DNA of 64,000 nt from Paragonimus skrjabini miyazakii (lineage: Eukaryota > Platyhelminthes > Trematoda > Plagiorchiida > Troglotrematidae). The notes under the pieces are model-generated. The model ran no database searches. It worked only from the letters and a program-made list of their open reading frames with translations, and was not told the origin of the DNA. Below are positions 59,206 through 64,000 of the stretch, piece by piece (the stretch's first letter is position 1; every line of letters begins with the position of its first letter). The DNA is taken from the NCBI GenBank assembly GCA_014338405.1, contig JTDE01000136.1:182229-246228 (forward strand), given 5' to 3'. The position numbers and the translations under genes are program-made.

Positions 59206-59420
59206 ATGAGTGTTCACAAAGAAGATTTCGTTTATCTCTTTCACACAGGGTGCTCGAGCAATTCCAGCTATTTTCACCAATAAACTTGTACAGTAACTTC
59301 ACTTCTCTTTTAGACGTGGACAATTTTCAATTAACACTCACCACAGCAGACTACTTCATACCGAACGCTGAACAGGTCCAACAGCGGACTTTGAGTGTGT
59401 GCGTGCGCACCAAATTTTGA
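59206..59420 (+). CDS. Candidate terminal exon (about 71 aa), unrecognised
   Basis: The acceptor CTCGTTCCACAG (exon from 59206), or alternatively CTCTTTCACACAG (from 59249), opens one continuous frame to TGA at 59418-59420. Segments in order: ECSQRRFRLSLSHR, VLEQFQLFSPINLYSNFTSL, LDVDNFQLTLTTADYFIPNA, EQVQQRTLSVCVRTKF. Two acceptors in the same phase and a highly protein-like translation argue for a real last exon. It lacks a start codon near its beginning, which also fits. Upstream exons of the same gene were not identified. Confidence 0.5.
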
Positions 59421-59680
59421 CGATTTTCAGACAGAACCAACATTTGTTCCACTTAAGTGACTCAGTCCACGCTGTCATACTCATTTAATATCACTGCACA
59501 TTCTAGAGCTTAATTTCCTCAATTAATCATGACAGAATAGCAGGCTATTTTATGCAAACAATGTATGCTATTCTATTCGGCTTCAAAGGGTGACGTACTT
59601 GAGATTGATACATACATTTATGTCTTTCAACCTTTATGTGACGTAAACTTAGGATATGTTTGTAAAACTCTTCCGAAAAA

Positions 59681-59866
59681 ATGTATTGTATTACGGGTAA
59701 TTCGAGACATTCATTTTCTGGCAAGGTGAAGCAAACTCGCAAAATGCCTGCCATTCCATCTCGCTTACAGGTGTCCATGAAGTCAGACAAACAGAACGAT
59801 GAATTCAAACCTCTAGCGTGTGCTGGGTCAAATTACTCCAGACTCAGTTCCTTTTCCGGCCTTCTG
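59681..59866 (+). CDS. Possible exon, unrecognised
   Basis: A plus frame from ATG 59681 reads CITGNSRHSFSGKVKQTRKM, PAIPSRLQVSMKSDKQNDEF and KPLACAGSNYSRLSSFSGLL, then a donor CTG|GTAGAC at 59866. It is Ser/Lys-rich and hydrophilic, as in a linker region. The opposite strand is also open, so support is modest. Confidence 0.28.
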
Positions 59867-60086
59867 GTAGACTTTTTTCATGCGATCACTTGTTTTCTCC
59901 GACTGGCAGTGTCAGGTATCTGAAAAACTTATTCGGTGCTATTCACATATACTGAAAAACTACTTCAACATTGACAACTTATCTCGATGCTTAGATGTGC
60001 ATCCATATCTAACGGCACTGACATTGAAAGTGATTATCATTTGCTCGTGTTGCATAAATTTATTGTCGTTAGTGCTCACTAGATAA

Positions 60087-60835
60087 ACAACTTAAAACAT
60101 CAAACGGCAAATAAACATGAATAGTACTTAAACAAAAATTAACTGGTACGTTGACCGGTTCATGAGCAAATCGCCCCATTTGCCAAAACATATTTGACAA
60201 TTTGTTTTACAGTGTTACACAATAGCGTAACTAAAGGATGGGACAACGTTTTATTTAGATGCACTCAGAAGTAGCGATATGTTTTATCCAGACGGTTTGC
60301 CTAAAACAAGAGAAAAACATAACCAGAACGCTTTTGTGGGACGAGTCGTCTGCTGACCTACAACATTATGTCTGAAATGTGGTTAAATTTACTTTTCCTG
60401 AAACAAAAAGCAGAACAGTAAATGATCCAAAAAACGTCTGGTTTGTGCTCCATACAAACTTTGGAAAATGACTTGTGTATTTACTTGTAGTCTGGCGTCT
60501 ATTCAAAATTGGCATCTGTTATCTCGGTTTCATGTCACTGTTATGAAAATCACCAATACATAATGATATATTTCACAAAATGCTGAATTTCAAACCAACA
60601 TAATTGTATATGAAGCTGATGGCTTCCTTTTTCGTTGAGTAGCTACCCTGTGTACACGGTCATCATTAATTGTGGTGTGATTATCTTCTAAGAGTTGTAC
60701 CATGGAAGAAGGTATCCTAGTTTAAGCGCGAGCTTTGTAGAAAAAAATATGGATCAACGTTAGAAATTGAGGCAGCAATGCGAAACCCAAAATTCTGCAA
60801 TAACAATAATAAAACCTGAGATCTGGTGGGTATCA
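60087..60835. other. AT-rich intergenic, nothing recognised
   Basis: No supported frame or repeat. Confidence 0.45.
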
Positions 60836-60837
60836 GC

Positions 60838-61085
60838 GTGAACTGGTTGCGATATCCTGCCGGAGTAGTCAATCCCCGGGGTTATTTGGTGAATTCCATA
60901 TGAGGCAGTGGGACAGGTGGGTAACAGAGTCCAAGTGTAAAATTTCCGAGCTCTTGGTATGCCTTCTTAGCTCAGCTGGTAGAGCGCTTGCAGCCTGGAG
61001 GCATGATGTTTCTGTCGCTGGTTCGAGTTCAGCAGAAGCTCTGACTTTCCACAGTTGGGTCTCATCTAAGAGCTGATATGCCATC
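60838..61085 (+). mobile_element. tRNA-derived SINE, family B (best copy)
   Basis: Reference copy for the family. The 5' part is ATATCCTGCCGGAGTAGTC; then GGGACAGGTGGGTAACAG, AAAATTTCCGAGCTCTTGG, a tRNA-like segment (about 60965-61040) with intact box A TAGCTCAGCTGGTAGAGCG and box B GGTTCGAGTTC, and the tail AGCTCTGACTTTCCACAGTT. The tRNA-like part can be drawn as a cloverleaf: CTTCT/AGAAG acceptor pairing, D-arm around CAGCTGGTAGAGC, T-arm GCTG...CAGC. The anticodon is ambiguous. Both promoter boxes are good, so pol III transcription is conceivable. Confidence 0.75.
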
Positions 61086-61089
61086 CAGT

Positions 61090-64000
61090 TTGATTTTGGT
61101 GGTATATACCTGCGTCAAACATTTATCAGTTAGTTGAAATTAACCGAGATTGAACTCCGTTTATGAAACCCAGAATTTTGTGTAATATTTGGCCTGACGA
61201 AAAGTGAATTACGAAAAGACAGTGCTCCTCTATCGAAGTATTGTTGGTTCGGTGGTCATTGGGTATAATTTCTTACCAAATAGACCCTTGGTTGGAAATA
61301 CAATGGATAGATAGCAGTTCTTTCAGAACGTCTTTGATGTTACCTTTAGAATGGTTGAGACGTTGGTATTCGTCAAAACAGTGTACTCTGTTCTCCTCCA
61401 AGCCTCAAGCTTCCACTAATGATTTTCATAGTTATTTCGTGCCATTTGTTCTCCAGACCAATATCCATAGGGAAATCACCAGTTAAAATGTAAAAAACAT
61501 GCAGTTACTCCTGATAGGCCCAGATCTAAATGACATTTGAAAAGTTTCCCTCGTTTTGTGTGACACAATCGAAACTGTAGTGCTTAACATATCAGTGGAC
61601 ACATTCGATAATTTCTTGGACAATAAAATCGAACATGATCACATTGCGAAATTATTTGTCTTTGTGCAATCGATGCTAAAATAATTGATCAGAAGGAGGA
61701 AAACGATATGCGAACTCTGAGGGCACATATTTCGCACATCATTTTAACACAAAATGCATGTTTCTGGAAAAACGTCATAACGTCACGTTTCATTCCCTAT
61801 GTTACATGATTCATTTTGCGTTCGTAGCTTTATGACAATCCAGGAATACAGATGAGCACTGATGTTATTAACCTAATAAACATTATTAAATATCTTGTGA
61901 AGCACTTACGTCAGGATTACCAGCTCAGGATAAACTCATTTTGAAGTGCCTCGCGATTTTGCACTTTGGATGCATGATACACATTATTTGATAGCATCCA
62001 GGGGGTTCCAAGTTGAAAGCACTAGCCGAACATGTTGTCACACGATTTGCATAGTTTTACACTAGGGTAATCACCCTGACTGCTGTCACGGTTACCTAAT
62101 GGTCACGTGTTACGATTCGTACCGCCAGGCTGGTACGGCGAGGTTTCGTCAAGGTCAGAAGGTATTGAGCTCATGGGTTAGAAAAAATAAAAACACATCA
62201 GAGGAGAGCAAATGTTACCGGTTAGAAAAACAGTCAAACTTGTTACCTCAATCAGTCATGGTTATCATCCGAAAGGTGAAGTGAGTCTAGACTATCATTT
62301 AAATTATAGTGAGTAGAACTGTTTTTCCATTGCGACTAAGACCATGGTATTTTGTGACGCTTTTGTTTCGATCGAGCTCAACAATACGACAAAACATAAC
62401 GGAAATTATTAAAACCGGTTCGGCTTTTCCGAGCTTCTGAACATTATTCGCTTAGAGTAGTGATATCAGTCAAGAGATCACTATGTGTAACGGTTCTCTT
62501 ACAATCATTCGCGGGGACAATTGGGTCACGTCGTGTTGTTATACTAAATATCATTCTTAACGAAGTGGATTTATTACCCAGAGGGGAAAAGACATGACGT
62601 AGCACGGCCTTCACCTCGAAAAGTGTTACCATTGAATGGATAAAGCTGGTGAAATGCTGTTGTTAACGACATAGAATGATATCGGATAGATTATTAACAA
62701 CAAGGAGATGTGTTGCTTTAGTCTTCACAAATGTAAACAAACATACTGCTCTGTTTTAGTTAATTCCGTACCGTCTCTGTAGTTTGTTTCCTTTAGCCAT
62801 ATACTATGTATGGTGTCGAGTTAACCGAAAATCTAGCGGACGTTAATATTAGGGTGACAGCCAGCAAATCGATGAATGGCAACAGTTTGTCGACGATCAA
62901 TAAATAATAGAATTGTCATGTGCTTAAACGTACACTTGTCATGTTCGGTCTGTGTAGAGCGAACACAGACTAACCACATGTTTATGTCCACTGACATATG
63001 CTATCATATACGTCTGGCAGAATCTCGATCTGAATTCGACCAAATTTTACCTGTTGTATGGCTCAATATGGGTTGCTTGGTTTGTCGTTTTAAATGGCGG
63101 ATTTCGTTTACCACTACGTTTGAACTGTGTGCGTTTTGTTGCAAAAATTCTAGTGTTTCATGCATTGTTGAAGACAAACAATACGTATGAGGTATGTAAG
63201 CTGTACTGTCTGACTGGATCTATCAAGAATATTCTGATTATTTGAATTCCATACGTCATGTCTGTGTAGCGATCGTGGAGATATAAAAGAACTGTCCAGT
63301 TTTATCATCATAAGCCTATACTTTCTCACAATTCCTTCGTCACATGGTCAGTACAGTGATATCTTCTAAGGCTGATGAGTTACGTGGTGGGTTTGTTACA
63401 TTTACCGAGATACACTATAGATGTTGAACAGTTTCGAATGATAAGCAGGCACCGCATTCGTTTAGCTGATCCGAATGTAACTGGGAAATAATTTATCACA
63501 CTTAGGTCATTATCAGTTGTTTCTTTTGCCCAACTTCCGCGAGTATCTATTTGAGTCTCATTCATTCGACAAGAGAACAATACTTCCTTCGCATTCAAAG
63601 ACTCTATCCAATTTTTTTTCCCAATGAGCCACGTTTCACACAAATCCACTGTCAGGAATGACGACAATCATCAACATTGCTAAATGCGTCGGACACTTTC
63701 CTAGCCACCTGGTTACATGACCTGTTAACAACTTTACCCACGACATCATTTTTCGCCGTTCCCTATTATCGATTCACACATAACAGTACATAGTTTTTCA
63801 GTGTTACTGAGATGGCTGTTTGGATGTTATATCTATCACCGATATTGTGAATGTGTCACACACATGGGACAAAGAGAGAAAACTGATCTACGTTGAGCAT
63901 GACAGATATTTTCCTTTCCACTCATCCATTTGTTGGATCAGATGGTTTGGTGAAAATGGATGATCACACTACATCGTTTCAAATATGCCCGTTCCGATAA
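61090..64000. other. Intergenic, nothing firmly recognised
   Basis: Frames at 61.24-61.49 (+), 62.10-62.28 (+), 62.88-63.25 (+) and 63.38-63.67 kb (-) lack splice, motif or repeat support. Confidence 0.35.

Noticed and set aside
60965..61040. Possible functional tRNA gene
   Set aside because: A cloverleaf can be drawn, but the anticodon stem is poor and the segment lies inside SINE B, copies of which occur elsewhere in the window.
63380..63667. Frame containing CETWL, reminiscent of the LINE endonuclease motif
   Set aside because: The remaining APE endonuclease motifs are absent and flanking residues do not fit.

Overview
The window looks like AT-rich nuclear DNA of a metazoan. It has no bacterial-style gene packing: there are no long uninterrupted reading frames, no operons and no ribosome binding sites. 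What it holds are dispersed repeats, decayed retroelements and short exon-like islands bounded by GT/GC...AG splice sites. The mix of Penelope-like elements with GIY-YIG endonucleases, an R2/NeSL-type LINE with a restriction-like endonuclease, a CR1-type LINE tail, two tRNA-derived SINE families and very short introns (about 40-160 nt) would fit a trematode-like flatworm or another lophotrochozoan. That assignment is inference; no species can be named from what is visible.

Layout. 0.4-5.1 kb: a head-to-head pair of SINE family B, two minus-strand Penelope endonuclease fragments, and a head-to-head pair of SINE family A. 5.1-19.8 kb: mostly sequence in which I recognise nothing, with exon-like islands at 5.9-6.2 and 10.6 kb, a degenerate SINE A at 15.2 kb and a small dispersed repeat at 8.4 kb. 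19.85-20.8 kb: a large palindrome with arms of about 240 bp, whose centre is two Penelope pieces (endonuclease on minus, RT on plus) abutting head to head; a possible minus-strand exon follows. 24.5-25.8 kb: an R2-clade LINE remnant (RT thumb, zinc finger, RLE endonuclease). 26.1-26.5 kb: a CR1-like LINE tail on minus. 27.7-27.96 kb: a faint aspartic-protease-like fragment. 30.4-30.7 and 43.4-43.7 kb: further inverted SINE pairs. 41.0, 52.0, 55.4, 57.9 and 60.8 kb: single SINEs.

The most gene-like region is 48-60 kb. The best model is a small plus-strand gene at 53,298-54,344. It has four or five phase-compatible exons, introns of 63, (40), 55 and 163 nt, one of them GC-AG, and encodes about 241 aa with an N-terminal hydrophobic segment. 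I do not recognise the product. A minus-strand frame just upstream of it carries a kinase-catalytic-loop-like motif. Further exon candidates lie at 48.4 kb (-), 54.8-55.2 kb (-), 58.3 kb (-) and 59.2-59.4 kb (+).

Nothing resembling a CRISPR array, rRNA, bacterial system or intact transposon was seen. The recurring theme is inverted, head-to-head duplication of repeats: four SINE pairs plus the Penelope palindrome.
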